DNA from: Actinomadura pelletieri DSM 43383
GTDB lineage: Bacteria; Actinomycetota; Actinomycetes; Streptosporangiales; Streptosporangiaceae
Assembly: GCF_003634705.1 (NCBI RefSeq)
Contig: NZ_RBWU01000001.1
Coordinates: 1,404,194-1,468,193 of the forward strand
Direction: 5' to 3'
DNA length: 64,000 bases
This document shows, piece by piece, positions 8,639 to 17,411 of the stretch. A model generated the notes under the pieces. The model saw only the letters and a list, made by a program, of their open reading frames with translations. It ran no database searches and was not told the origin of the DNA. The stretch's first letter is position 1, and every line of letters begins with the position of its first letter. A program made the position numbers and the translations under genes.

Positions 8639-9712
8639 TCAAGGGAATTGGATCTCTTTCATGGCGCTGATGAGTTCGTCCACTTTGGGGAGTGCGGGAT
8701 CATTATTGGCCAGGATCCGCAGCGCGGCGGGGATTTCGTCGATAATCGAGGGGTCGGGGTGCCGCAGGCTCCGGCGGATGAGTTTGCTCAGTCTCACCCG
8801 GATATGGGATCCCGAGGTGTCGATCGCCCCGACCTGATCTTCGATGTTCTTGATCCATTCATCGAAATCGGTGGTCAGCACCTCGACCTCGCGCAGCGCG
8901 TCGATGAGTTGCTCCCGCAGCGACGAACTCACGATCCGGCATGGGTCCTGTTCACCGGTGTCGGGGGAACGCGGTCGCGGCACCGAAACGGGTGCAGGTG
9001 CCGGTGTGGGCGGGTCCGGTGTGAACAGGCCCGGTGCGGGCGTGGCCGTCGAGCGACCGATGTCGATCAGGGCGAGGCAGGCGTCGATGTCGAGGTCCGG
9101 GTTCTCCAGCAGCAGATCGCCCACCTCGCTGAGGAGCGCGGGCCGGTGGCCGAGCGCGTCGGCGAGCCGGGTGGCCTGGGCCGGGTTCAGCATGGGGGCC
9201 TTCCCCGTCAGCAGCAGCACGGACTCCGCGGGGTTCAGCGGCCCCAGCGGGTACGGGCGGACGCCGTCGGCGTCCCCACATCCGTCCGCGCAGGTGATCA
9301 GCACGTGCCCCCGCCCGCCGGGCAGATGGCCGTCCAGTTCCCCGGGCGTGCCGACTCCGTCGTAGACGGTCAGCCAGGACGGGTCCGGCGTGACCGCCGG
9401 GCCGGTCTTCTGCCGGAGGGAGTCCCACTGGGCGCCCAGGCCGGTCGGCGCGCGGGCGTCGAACCACCAGATCACCTCGTAGCGCTGCCCGAACCGGTGG
9501 CAGTACTCCAGCGCGAACGCGCTCTTGCCCGACCGCTCCAGCCCCTCCGCGTCGGTGATCACCAGGGGCCGGTCCCGCAGCAGCTCGCTGACCTCTTCGA
9601 GCGCGTCGTCGCGGCCGGCGAAGCGCGGGTCGCGCGGGCCGCGGTTGCAGACGGGCGGCGGGACGCCCGGAGCGCGGATACGCTCCGGTACGGACGGCAG
9701 TTGCGGGGTCAT
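8639..9712 (-). CDS. Minimal NB-ARC/STAND-type NTPase with C-terminal effector-associated-like domain
   Basis: 357 residues, ATG 9712. An intact P-loop GLERSGKS (57-64) follows an RDPRFAGRDDALEE entry region, typical of NB-ARC modules in this system. Next are VIWWFDAR, a Walker-B-like LTVYDGVG, VLITCADG, LGPLNPAESVLLL and GHRPALLSEVG, the usual order of NB-ARC motifs, in only ~200 residues. A Pro-rich linker leads to a C-terminal domain (~262-357) homologous to that of the downstream TIR protein (RHPDPSIIDEI...NNDPALPKVDELI). It has no TPR sensor region, so it may be an adaptor or NTPase switch recruiting the TIR protein through the shared domain (inference). The upstream double-TIR gene ends 15 bases before it. 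Confidence 0.7.
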   Translation of the reverse strand: MTPQLPSVPERIRAPGVPPPVCNRGPRDPRFAGRDDALEEVSELLRDRPLVITDAEGLERSGKSAFALEYCHRFGQRYEVIWWFDARAPTGLGAQWDSLRQKTGPAVTPDPSWLTVYDGVGTPGELDGHLPGGRGHVLITCADGCGDADGVRPYPLGPLNPAESVLLLTGKAPMLNPAQATRLADALGHRPALLSEVGDLLLENPDLDIDACLALIDIGRSTATPAPGLFTPDPPTPAPAPVSVPRPRSPDTGEQDPCRIVSSSLREQLIDALREVEVLTTDFDEWIKNIEDQVGAIDTSGSHIRVRLSKLIRRSLRHPDPSIIDEIPAALRILANNDPALPKVDELISAMKEIQFP

Positions 9713-9727
9713 GAGATTTCGGACCGG

Positions 9728-10759
9728 TCAGGCGGAACGCCGTCGGACCGCGTCCAGGAACATCCTGATCACGGTCTCGTCGAGCCCGGACATGCGGATG
9801 ACGCGCCCGCTCAGCCCGCCCGGCAGCGGACCGCTGTCGACCTGGACCGGAATGACGGGCGCGCCCTCGTCCGGAGAACCGGTCAGCTCCTCCTCGAAGT
9901 CGACGTTGCCCTCGGGGACGAGGGCCGCCATGTGCGGGGCGACGAAGTTCTGGGAGAGCACGGTGACGACGCGTTCGGCGCTGTGCCGGGCCCTGGCGAC
10001 CGCCTCGCTCAGGCGCTCGGCCAGACCCGCGTTCCAACGCACCAGTTCGACCTCGTAGTCGTGGGACTGCAACAGTTGACGCAGATAGTCGGCCCAGGGC
10101 TGGTCCGCGCCGACATAGTTGATCGCAACGGTGCGCGGGGGCGCGTCCGGTTCGGTCGACCGTGGCGCCGACGCCTGCGCGGTGACCGGAACCCGCGATC
10201 CGAAGGCCGCTCCGAAGGCCGGTCGGACGGTCGCCGCCGTGGCCTCGTCCAGCGGTGCGAGCCCCGCCCGCCCGGCGTCCAGGACGCCGGCCGCGACCGC
10301 GCTCACGACCGCGTAGTAGCCGCCCGCCCCGTCGAGTTCCCGGGTGCGCATGAGGTGGAGAAGCCCGCATGTGGCGTAGGGCTCGGCGTCGATCCGCGTC
10401 CAGAAACCGGGCATCGGCCGGACGGCGTCGGGCGGTTCCGTCTCGACGTCCAGCGGCTTCCACCAGCGGACGGGGATCAGACAGCGATCGCGCTCCCGTG
10501 GGGCGCCCGCCACCCGTTCGGTGAAGATCGCCCATTCATGGCCGCAGCGCAGGTCGCGAAAGTGGGTGGGGGAGATGAGCGACACCAGTGCCGGAGCCCG
10601 CGCGGCCGCCGGAACGGAGTCGCCACCCGGTTCGATCAGGATGCCCTCGATGAACGGGCCGAGCCGACCGCGAATCTCGTTTTCGAGATCATTGTGGAAA
10701 CGGCGGACCCAGGCCCGGTCCTCGCCTCCGGCGTAGCTGGTGAGGAAGTGAGTCTTCAC
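9728..10759 (-). CDS. fxsC: FxsC-like protein with two TIR-like domains
   Basis: 343 residues from GTG 10759, preferred because GAGGTGAC precedes it; the frame is open to a GTG at 10828. The N-terminal TIR-like domain (HFLTSYAGGEDRAWVRRF, then LVSLISPTHFRDLRCGHEW) matches the FxsC type. After a linker, a second TIR-like domain begins at AINYVGADQPWADYLRQLL (~residue 190) and runs to the end (VVTVLSQNF, PVIPVQVD). It is first in a three-gene minus-strand operon with the NB-ARC and TIR genes. In FxS loci FxsC is regularly adjacent to the precursor and maturase, but its role is unproven. Whether either domain is catalytic is unknown. Confidence 0.75.
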   Translation of the reverse strand: MKTHFLTSYAGGEDRAWVRRFHNDLENEIRGRLGPFIEGILIEPGGDSVPAAARAPALVSLISPTHFRDLRCGHEWAIFTERVAGAPRERDRCLIPVRWWKPLDVETEPPDAVRPMPGFWTRIDAEPYATCGLLHLMRTRELDGAGGYYAVVSAVAAGVLDAGRAGLAPLDEATAATVRPAFGAAFGSRVPVTAQASAPRSTEPDAPPRTVAINYVGADQPWADYLRQLLQSHDYEVELVRWNAGLAERLSEAVARARHSAERVVTVLSQNFVAPHMAALVPEGNVDFEEELTGSPDEGAPVIPVQVDSGPLPGGLSGRVIRMSGLDETVIRMFLDAVRRRSA

Positions 10760-11116
10760 GTCACCTCGCAGTCCACGAACGGGCACGCCTGGAGTGTCCG
10801 GGGTGGAGGGCCGGGGGCGGCCGTTCACTCAACACGACCATCGTAAGGGACCGGCCGTCTTCCGGCGGGAAAACAGGTCAAGACATCGCCTGCGACAGTG
10901 AACACAAACCATTACCTCACATCGCGGGCCGCAAACGTAGACAGTCGGCCGACTGTGGCCAGAGAGTGATCTGTTTTGGATGGCCGAAATCGGGCGCAAC
11001 CCGACCGTTTACCGGGATGACCGTTGCAGGTGAACAGCGACGCTGCCTGGATATATGATGCCTATCACCAGCTTTTCAGAACCGTTGTGCACTTGGGGCC
11101 CAGGGCGGGGGCGAAG
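10760..11116. promoter_or_regulatory. Divergent control region upstream of fxsT-like and fxsC-like genes
   Basis: About 360 bases with lower GC than the flanking genes. It includes the 16-base perfect palindrome ACAGTCGGCCGACTGT (10941-10956), roughly midway between the divergent starts, a good candidate operator. Sequence from 11024 to 11116 is open in the fxsT frame but has low third-position GC, so it is treated as leader. Confidence 0.5.
10941..10956. promoter_or_regulatory. Perfect 16-bp palindrome, candidate operator
   Basis: ACAGTCGGCCGACTGT equals its own reverse complement. It sits between the divergent fxsC-like and fxsT-like operons, about 180 bases from each start. No adjacent regulator gene is obvious, so the binding protein is unknown. 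Confidence 0.5.
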
Positions 11117-14100
11117 GTGACGTCAGATAAGAAAGAGCCGCGCGCGACGAAGCCCCCGGCGAAGATCGTCGGCTTCCATGGAAGCCAGGCGGGAATCGGA
11201 TGTTCCTTCGCGCTGGCGAACGTGGCATGGATTTTGTCCAATGCCGGTAAGGATGTCCTGATCGTCGATGGCGCCATCGGGGATCAGTTGCCCGTCGTGG
11301 ACCAGTACCTCGCGAAGTTGTTCGCGCACGAGGACGTTCCCGGCCGGCAGGAGGGCCTGCTGGACGTCCTGCGCGACTACCAGCGGGCCCACGCGGAACA
11401 GGGCCGGCACAGCCTCGCCCCGGACCTCGACGCGCTCTGGCGCGACCACGGTGTCCGCGATCATCACATCGTCACGCTCGGCTGGCCCACCGCCGGCATC
11501 GACACCGGCCTGACCGGAAAACTCTCCCACCTCGGTTCCGGCAAGCGGGACACCAGGACCTACTGGCCCGAGGCCGAGCGGTTCGCCTGGGACGACTTCG
11601 CCGAGAGCAGGCACGGCCACCATTTCCTCACCGCGCTGCGCGCCCGACTGCGCGACAGCGGATACGACTACGTCCTGATCGACAACCTTCCGGGCCGGGC
11701 GACCCTCGCGCGCCTGTGCGTGGTCCATCTCGCCGACGTGCTGGTGGCCTGCTTCCGGCTCGGTTTCCCCGAGACGATCGGCGACGGGGCCGGGCTGGCC
11801 CACGACCTGCGGAGCCGTACGGAAGGGTCCGGCAAGGGCACCGTCCGGGTGCTGCCGGTGCCGATGGGCGACGACCGCACGTCCACCCACGACGTCAAAC
11901 GCCTCGCCCACAACCTCTACCGGAAGCTGCTGGACGAACCCGACGAGAACGCGCGGGAGCGTTACTGGGGCAGGGTCACGGTGCCCGTCTCGCCCGTCCT
12001 CGCGAGCCTGCCCGTCATCTCCGCCATCGCCGAGAGCCCCTACGAGGAGGGGACGACGCTGAAGGCGTTCGAGGCGCTGACGCAGGCCATCACCGAGGAC
12101 GACTCCATCAGGTTGAAGCCGCTGCCCGAGGCGGACCGGCTCAAGCTGTGGCGGCTGATGACCTCCCAGCCCACGAACGTCGGCTTCGACCTGGAGATCG
12201 TCTCCTGCGGGGCGGACGCCCCCTGGGCCGAGTGGATCGCGGCGGTCCTGACGCGCGCCGGAGTGAAGGTCCGGATCGGGCCGGGCGACGCCCCGGTCGA
12301 CACCAGCGTCCTGCTGCTGTCGCCGCGCCTGCAGAAGGCCCCGGAACTCGAAACGGCCATCGCGCTGATCGCGGACCAGCATTCGACCGGCGGCGTCGGC
12401 CACCGGCTGGTCGGCATCCGGGTCAGCGAGGGTCCGACGAGCGAGGTGCTGCGCTCGGCCGTCAACATCGACCTGGTGCCGCACGGCGACGACGAGGACG
12501 GCGTCCGCCGTTACCTGCTCAGGTACTTCAGCTTCCTGGAGCAGGTCGTGCCGGTCGCCGAGCGGCTTCCGGCGATGCCGCGGTTCCCGAGGCGGGTCCC
12601 CCGGGTCCGCAAGGTCAGCGCGCCGCAGCGGGTCTTCGTCGGGCGCACCGACGTCCTGGCCGACCTGCGCGTGAAGCTTCGCGACGGCCGGGGCAGCGGG
12701 CGACCCGTCGTGCTGACCGGCCCCAGCGGCATCGGCAAGTCCAGCATCGCGGCGGAGTACGCCGCCCGGTTCGCCTGTGACTACGACCTGATCTGGTGGA
12801 TCGGCGCGAAGGAGGTGCGCCAGGCGCGGGCCGAGCTGGCGCGGCTGCTTCCCCGCCTGAAGATCGACGCGGACGCCACGGCGCACGACGCCGTCGCGGT
12901 GGCGCTGGACGCGCTGAGCGAGGGCGACCACGGCCCATGGCTGCTGATCTACGACGCGGCCGACGATCCGACCGAGCTGGCCGATCTGTTCCCCGCAGGT
13001 GGACCCGGGGACCTCCTCGTGACCTCCCAGAATCCGGGCTGGGCGGCCGAGCACGTCCACATCCGGGTCGAGCAGTTCGACCGCGCCGAAAGCATCGAAC
13101 TCTTCCTGGAGCGCGTCGGGCGCGGCCTCGTCACCGGGGGCCGGGTCGAGCGGGTCGCCGAACGGCTCGGGGACCACCCGCACTCCGTCGACAAGGCGGG
13201 CGGCTGGGTCGCCGAAAGGCTGGCCAACGCGCGGGACAAGGACGGGCTGGTTCTCGAACACTCCCCGGACGCGCTGGTCGACCAGTACCTCAAGGCGCTA
13301 GACGCCATCCCGGGCGCGGAGGGGGAGACGACCGCCGAGCGCACCGCCGAGCTGGCACTGGAGCGGTTGGCGCGTGAGCTGGCGGGGGCGGTGTGGTTGC
13401 TGCGGGTCTGCACGTACCTGTCGTCCGACGGCGTGGCCATGGAGCTGATCCGCTCCGCCGCGATGCGGGAGGAGATCAGCCAGCGCGATCCGAACGTGGG
13501 CGAGGACCTCACCGTCGACGAGGTCGTGCAGATGATCAAACGGTTCTCGCTCGCCCGGGTCGACCAGCAGCTCGACCGGCTCTGCGTCCACCAGCACACC
13601 CTGCGAACCCTCCGCGCCGGGATGTCGGACGCCGAGCGGGCCGAGGCCAGGGCCTCGGCGCAGCTCGTGCTGGCCGCGTTCATGCCGGGCGAGGACGCGA
13701 CCGGTCCCGTCCGGGAGCGGCGGCACGAGGAGCTGCAGCGCCATGTGGTGGCCTGCGAACTCGGCGACACGGCCGACGCGCCCCGTCCCGTCCGCGCCTG
13801 GGCCGTCGACCAGGTCAGGTACCTCTACCTGAACAACGACCTGCGGGTCGCGGTCGACCTCGCCGAACGGCTGCGGGACCGCTGGACGAAGGACTTCGGC
13901 GAGAGCGACCGGTACCGGCTGGAACTGCTCGTCCAGCTCGCCAACGCGCTGCGCGGGCTCGGCGAGTACCAGCAGGCCAGGAAGTGGGACGACCGGGCCG
14001 CCGAACTGCACGCGGAGGCGCTGCGGTCGAACCGTCTGCTCGGCCTGAAGATCAAGCGCAGCCTAGCCGCCGACATGCGCGCCGAGGGGAAGTTCACCGA

Positions 14101-15046
14101 GGCCCGGCGGTTGGACGACCGGACGCTGGCCGAGTTCAGGGAACGACTCGGCGACGAGCATCCCGACACCCTCCGGGCCGCCAACAACCTCGCGCTCGTG
14201 TTCCTGCTGACCGGCGCCACGGAAGCGGCCATCGACCTGGATCGCATCACCCACGAGACCCGCGTGCGGGTCCTCGGCGAGCAGGCTCCCGATACCTGGC
14301 ACTCGCTGGTCAGAATCGGTATCGACTACCGGGAGCTGGGCGACTACGGCAACGCCCAGAGCACCCTGAAGAGGGCGCTGGACGGGCTGAGCGCCGGCAC
14401 CGGAGGCGATTCCCCCACGGCGTTGCGGGCCGCCCAGGCGCTTGCGGTGACCCTCCGCCTCAGGGACGACCCGGAGGCCGCGTGGGAGCTCATGACCAAG
14501 ACCTGGCAGGCGGCCGAGTTCCGCTACGGTCGGCAGCACCCGGAGACCCTGTCCTGCGCGGTCAGCGTCGCGGCCACCCACGCCGCTCTCGGCCGGTACG
14601 AGGAGGCGCTCGACCAGGGCCGCCGCAACCTCGACCTCGCCCGGCAGATCTTCGGCGACGCGCATCCGTTCACGCGGGCCTGCGAGGCCAACCTCGCCGT
14701 CTACGCGCGTCGCGCCGGCCTGCTGGAGGAGGCCCTCCGGGTCGGCGAGGCGGCATGGCGGGCGTTGAGCGACCCCGACACCGGCGTCGGCCCGGCGCAT
14801 CCCTTCGCGCTCGCCGCCGAGATCGGCCACGCCAACACCCTGGCCGCGGCGGGCGACCCCGAGGCGGCGGCCGAACACGAGAAGCACGCCTTCGACAGCT
14901 ACCGGGAGCGACTGGCCGAGGGGCATCCCCTGCGCGGGATCGCCTACACCAACCTGCAGGTATCCGAACATGCGAAGAGCGGGGCCGACAACGGTATGGA
15001 CGCCGGTCTCCGCAAGGACATCGACATTGAGATTCCGTCGACGTGA
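11117..15046 (+). CDS. fxsT: FxS-system NB-ARC/TPR protein (FxsT-like) with MinD-like and TIR-like N-terminal domains
   Basis: 1309 residues from GTG 11117 (GGGGG a few bases upstream; frame open to 11024). Order: (1) MinD/ParA-like fold, ~16-370, with VGFHGSQAGIGCS where the usual KGG-GK/RT Walker A is expected, so both lysines are absent, yet LIVDG and LIDNLPG are kept; (2) TIR-like domain ~380-490 (FDLEIVSCGADAPWAEWIAAV); (3) NB-ARC with intact P-loop GPSGIGKS (~536-543), Walker B LLIYDAADD and LLVTSQNPGW; (4) winged-helix/linker; (5) TPR array ~900-1290 with units such as LGDEHPDTLRAANNLALVF. This is the standard FxS-system TPR protein plan, a STAND-type sensor. The next gene follows after 40 bases. 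Confidence 0.85.
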   Translation: MTSDKKEPRATKPPAKIVGFHGSQAGIGCSFALANVAWILSNAGKDVLIVDGAIGDQLPVVDQYLAKLFAHEDVPGRQEGLLDVLRDYQRAHAEQGRHSLAPDLDALWRDHGVRDHHIVTLGWPTAGIDTGLTGKLSHLGSGKRDTRTYWPEAERFAWDDFAESRHGHHFLTALRARLRDSGYDYVLIDNLPGRATLARLCVVHLADVLVACFRLGFPETIGDGAGLAHDLRSRTEGSGKGTVRVLPVPMGDDRTSTHDVKRLAHNLYRKLLDEPDENARERYWGRVTVPVSPVLASLPVISAIAESPYEEGTTLKAFEALTQAITEDDSIRLKPLPEADRLKLWRLMTSQPTNVGFDLEIVSCGADAPWAEWIAAVLTRAGVKVRIGPGDAPVDTSVLLLSPRLQKAPELETAIALIADQHSTGGVGHRLVGIRVSEGPTSEVLRSAVNIDLVPHGDDEDGVRRYLLRYFSFLEQVVPVAERLPAMPRFPRRVPRVRKVSAPQRVFVGRTDVLADLRVKLRDGRGSGRPVVLTGPSGIGKSSIAAEYAARFACDYDLIWWIGAKEVRQARAELARLLPRLKIDADATAHDAVAVALDALSEGDHGPWLLIYDAADDPTELADLFPAGGPGDLLVTSQNPGWAAEHVHIRVEQFDRAESIELFLERVGRGLVTGGRVERVAERLGDHPHSVDKAGGWVAERLANARDKDGLVLEHSPDALVDQYLKALDAIPGAEGETTAERTAELALERLARELAGAVWLLRVCTYLSSDGVAMELIRSAAMREEISQRDPNVGEDLTVDEVVQMIKRFSLARVDQQLDRLCVHQHTLRTLRAGMSDAERAEARASAQLVLAAFMPGEDATGPVRERRHEELQRHVVACELGDTADAPRPVRAWAVDQVRYLYLNNDLRVAVDLAERLRDRWTKDFGESDRYRLELLVQLANALRGLGEYQQARKWDDRAAELHAEALRSNRLLGLKIKRSLAADMRAEGKFTEARRLDDRTLAEFRERLGDEHPDTLRAANNLALVFLLTGATEAAIDLDRITHETRVRVLGEQAPDTWHSLVRIGIDYRELGDYGNAQSTLKRALDGLSAGTGGDSPTALRAAQALAVTLRLRDDPEAAWELMTKTWQAAEFRYGRQHPETLSCAVSVAATHAALGRYEEALDQGRRNLDLARQIFGDAHPFTRACEANLAVYARRAGLLEEALRVGEAAWRALSDPDTGVGPAHPFALAAEIGHANTLAAAGDPEAAAEHEKHAFDSYRERLAEGHPLRGIAYTNLQVSEHAKSGADNGMDAGLRKDIDIEIPST

Positions 15047-15086
15047 GCGAGCCTCCCGTCGAGGCGGGCGGAAAAAGGGGTACGTG

Positions 15087-16073
15087 ATGACGCAATCGTC
15101 CCCCGAGGACGGCACTGGACCGAAAGTGACCCAGGGCCAGTCGGGAGCGTCCGGGGCCGGGCTCGGGAAGATTCAGGACCTGTGCCGGGCCGTCCTGCTG
15201 CGGCGCAGGGTGCACCATGTCGCGTACTACGTCTTCGGCAACCAGTTGTTCTGGCAGGACACCTTCGAGTCGACCGATGTGCCCGGCTTCACCTCGCCCG
15301 AGGAGATCAAACGCAAGCGTGAGACACTGGACGTCTACGGGCAGCAACTCCACTACATCGTGGCCAGACTCGACAGGGCGTTCACACCCGTCCGAAACGG
15401 GCGGCTGATCCGCTGCGTGTTCGACGTCGGGGACGGCGCGCTGTTCTACTACTCGCCGTTCCCGGGCGAGTACCTGGTGGGCGCGTCCCTGGCGGACACC
15501 CCGGTGGACGAGGCCGACACCGCCATGGGCGAGCTGTGCGAACAGGTGCGTTTGGCGCGCGGCTACGGCGGCACCCCGAACCCCGGTGGTTTCATGACCG
15601 AGTTCGACGTGGAGGTCGACTCCGACGAGCTGGTCGATACCGCCGAGTTCATCCACGAGGACAGCACGGAGAACCATCGTCCCGAGCTGGTCGGCCACTT
15701 CCGTGCCGCTCTCAGCCCCGAGGCGCTGCACTACGTGGCGTATTTCGAGGGTCCCTTCCTGCGCCTGTCGGCGGATCTGCTCCGCCATCCCCGGCTGGCC
15801 CCTCTCACGCTCGTCACCAAGCACGCCGACCGCAGGAAGCAGTATGAGCGGATCGGCAAGCTGACCTACATCACCGTCCAACGGTTGGACAGGACGCTGC
15901 TTCCGCTGCTCGGCGGCGGTCTGAACCGTGTGGTGCTCGACGTCGAGGCCGGTGCGCTGTTTTACCACCGGCTGAAGAACGACGCGGTGCTCGTCGGCGT
16001 CACACTCGACCAGGCGAAGGTCGCCGTGGCGGAGACGATGCTGAACACGCTGGCGAACGCGATCGCGGACTGA
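15087..16073 (+). CDS. Protein of unknown function with two related longin/roadblock-like repeats
   Basis: 328 residues, ATG 15087 with AAAAAGGGG upstream. Not recognised as a named family. Two halves look homologous: the first has VHHVAYYVFGNQLFWQDTF and later YIVARLDRAF...LIRCVFDVGDGALFYY; the second has LHYVAYFEGPFLRLSADLL and later YITVQRLDRTL...LNRVVLDVEAGALFYHR. Each ends with a (E/Y)(Y/A)LVG(A/V)(S/T)L strand and an Ala-rich helix, giving a beta-rich longin/roadblock-like outline. No signal peptide or membrane segment. It directly follows the fxsT-like gene, so it may be a regulator or scaffold of that system. Functional inference is weak. Confidence 0.6.
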   Translation: MTQSSPEDGTGPKVTQGQSGASGAGLGKIQDLCRAVLLRRRVHHVAYYVFGNQLFWQDTFESTDVPGFTSPEEIKRKRETLDVYGQQLHYIVARLDRAFTPVRNGRLIRCVFDVGDGALFYYSPFPGEYLVGASLADTPVDEADTAMGELCEQVRLARGYGGTPNPGGFMTEFDVEVDSDELVDTAEFIHEDSTENHRPELVGHFRAALSPEALHYVAYFEGPFLRLSADLLRHPRLAPLTLVTKHADRRKQYERIGKLTYITVQRLDRTLLPLLGGGLNRVVLDVEAGALFYHRLKNDAVLVGVTLDQAKVAVAETMLNTLANAIAD

Positions 16074-16088
16074 GCGCCGAGACCGCCG

Positions 16089-17411
16089 TCAGTCGTCGGT
16101 GTTCGGCGCCGGGGGCGGGGGGACGGCCGGTGCCGGTGCGCCGGGCTGGGGCTGGGGCGGCATCGGCGCGCAGCCGAACGCCTCCGCCGCCGGTTGCGCC
16201 GGTGAGGGGAAATCCGCTTCCGCGTCGAACCCGACATAGTGGGCAGGACGCCGGCGCGGTGTCCGGTCGGGGGACGGCCGCAGCCGCTCCCGGATCGCCG
16301 CCCACGAGCCGGCACGGTCGTAGGCGGTGTTGCAGAGGGCGTGGAGCGCGTTGATGACGACGATCGCGGGGGTGACGGTCGCGACCACGTCGGGGAACAC
16401 CGGGGCCAGCAGAAGCGAGAGCACGATCGCCGTGATCCCGTTCTGCTGCGCGATCGCGAGTTGGACGCGGTCGTCGGGGGTCTGTCCTCGCGTGAGAGGC
16501 AGGCTCACGATCGCGTGGACCGCGTAGGCGGTGACGCCCAGGACGAGACCGGCGACGAACAGGACGCGCATCGACAGCAGGAAGCCCGTACCGAGTATCG
16601 CGAGAAGCAGGGCGACCTGGGTGAGCTGCCCGATCCGGCGTTCGAACGCCTCGGGCGCCCCGGCGAGGGTCGGGCGGACGAACAGGCCGACGAGCGCGAC
16701 GCCGAGCATCCAGAACTGGGAGACCGCGACGACGGCCGCCACCACCAGCAGCACGCAGCCGACCACGAACCCCACCGCGCCACCGGGACGCGAACGTCGC
16801 AGAACGAGCCACCACAACCCGCAGACGACCGCCGCGAACGCCGCGTTGAAGACCGCCCCGACCACGAATCCGGAGAGGCCGCCTCCCTGAAGCTCGGTGA
16901 GCGCGTCGGTGCGGCCGAGATCATGGACCGCCACGGACAGGGTCGCGGCGTAGATGGTGAGCAGCGTCGTCACCGGGTCGTCGAACGACGCCCACGCGAG
17001 CAGCAGCGACTTGCCTCGGGGCGACAGCCGTGAGGACGACTGGAGCGCGGCGACCGACAGCGGGTCGATCTGTGCCACGGCGACGCCGAGCACCAGCGCC
17101 TCGGGCCCGGGAAACAGCACCACCATGACGCCGGTGATGACCGCCGCCTTGACCAGCACTCCCACGGTGACCGCCAGGACCACGGTGTGCAGGTCCGTGC
17201 GCATCTGCCCGCGCTCGATGCCGTGCGTGCTGCTGTACAACCCGATGGCCAGCAGGGCCGTGACGGCGTAGAAGTAGGCGTCTCCGTCGACGAGATCGTC
17301 GACCCGTGCGGCTCCGGCGATCCGGCCCGCGGCGACGCCCACCGCCGTGATCGCGAGCGCGATCAGTAAGCGCCGGGTGACCGCACTACGAAACATCTTC
17401 GGTGTTCCCAT
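16089..17411 (-). CDS. CPA-type cation/proton antiporter
   Basis: About 440 residues; the frame opens at 17471, with ATGs at 17411 and 17396 just before the first transmembrane helix (LLIALAITAVGVAAG). Ten to twelve hydrophobic segments are visible. ASFDDPVTTLLTIYAAT contains the paired acidic residues expected at the ion-binding centre of CPA1/CPA2 exchangers; AQIDPLSVAAL and AQQNGITAIVLSLLLAPVFP match the family. A Pro-rich cytoplasmic tail ends the protein. Expected role: exchange of Na+ or K+ for H+ across the plasma membrane. It converges on the FxS-locus gene at 16073, with only 15 bases between. Start and ion specificity are uncertain. Confidence 0.8.
   Translation of the reverse strand: MGTPKMFRSAVTRRLLIALAITAVGVAAGRIAGAARVDDLVDGDAYFYAVTALLAIGLYSSTHGIERGQMRTDLHTVVLAVTVGVLVKAAVITGVMVVLFPGPEALVLGVAVAQIDPLSVAALQSSSRLSPRGKSLLLAWASFDDPVTTLLTIYAATLSVAVHDLGRTDALTELQGGGLSGFVVGAVFNAAFAAVVCGLWWLVLRRSRPGGAVGFVVGCVLLVVAAVVAVSQFWMLGVALVGLFVRPTLAGAPEAFERRIGQLTQVALLLAILGTGFLLSMRVLFVAGLVLGVTAYAVHAIVSLPLTRGQTPDDRVQLAIAQQNGITAIVLSLLLAPVFPDVVATVTPAIVVINALHALCNTAYDRAGSWAAIRERLRPSPDRTPRRRPAHYVGFDAEADFPSPAQPAAEAFGCAPMPPQPQPGAPAPAVPPPPAPNTDD

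Noticed and set aside
8648..10846. 732-codon plus-strand frame over the TIR/NB-ARC genes
   Set aside because: Typical high-GC antisense shadow; the three minus-strand genes have P-loop and TIR features and RBSs.
11123..13261. 712-codon minus-strand frame over the fxsT-like gene
   Set aside because: Antisense shadow without motifs, opposite P-loop-containing coding sequence.
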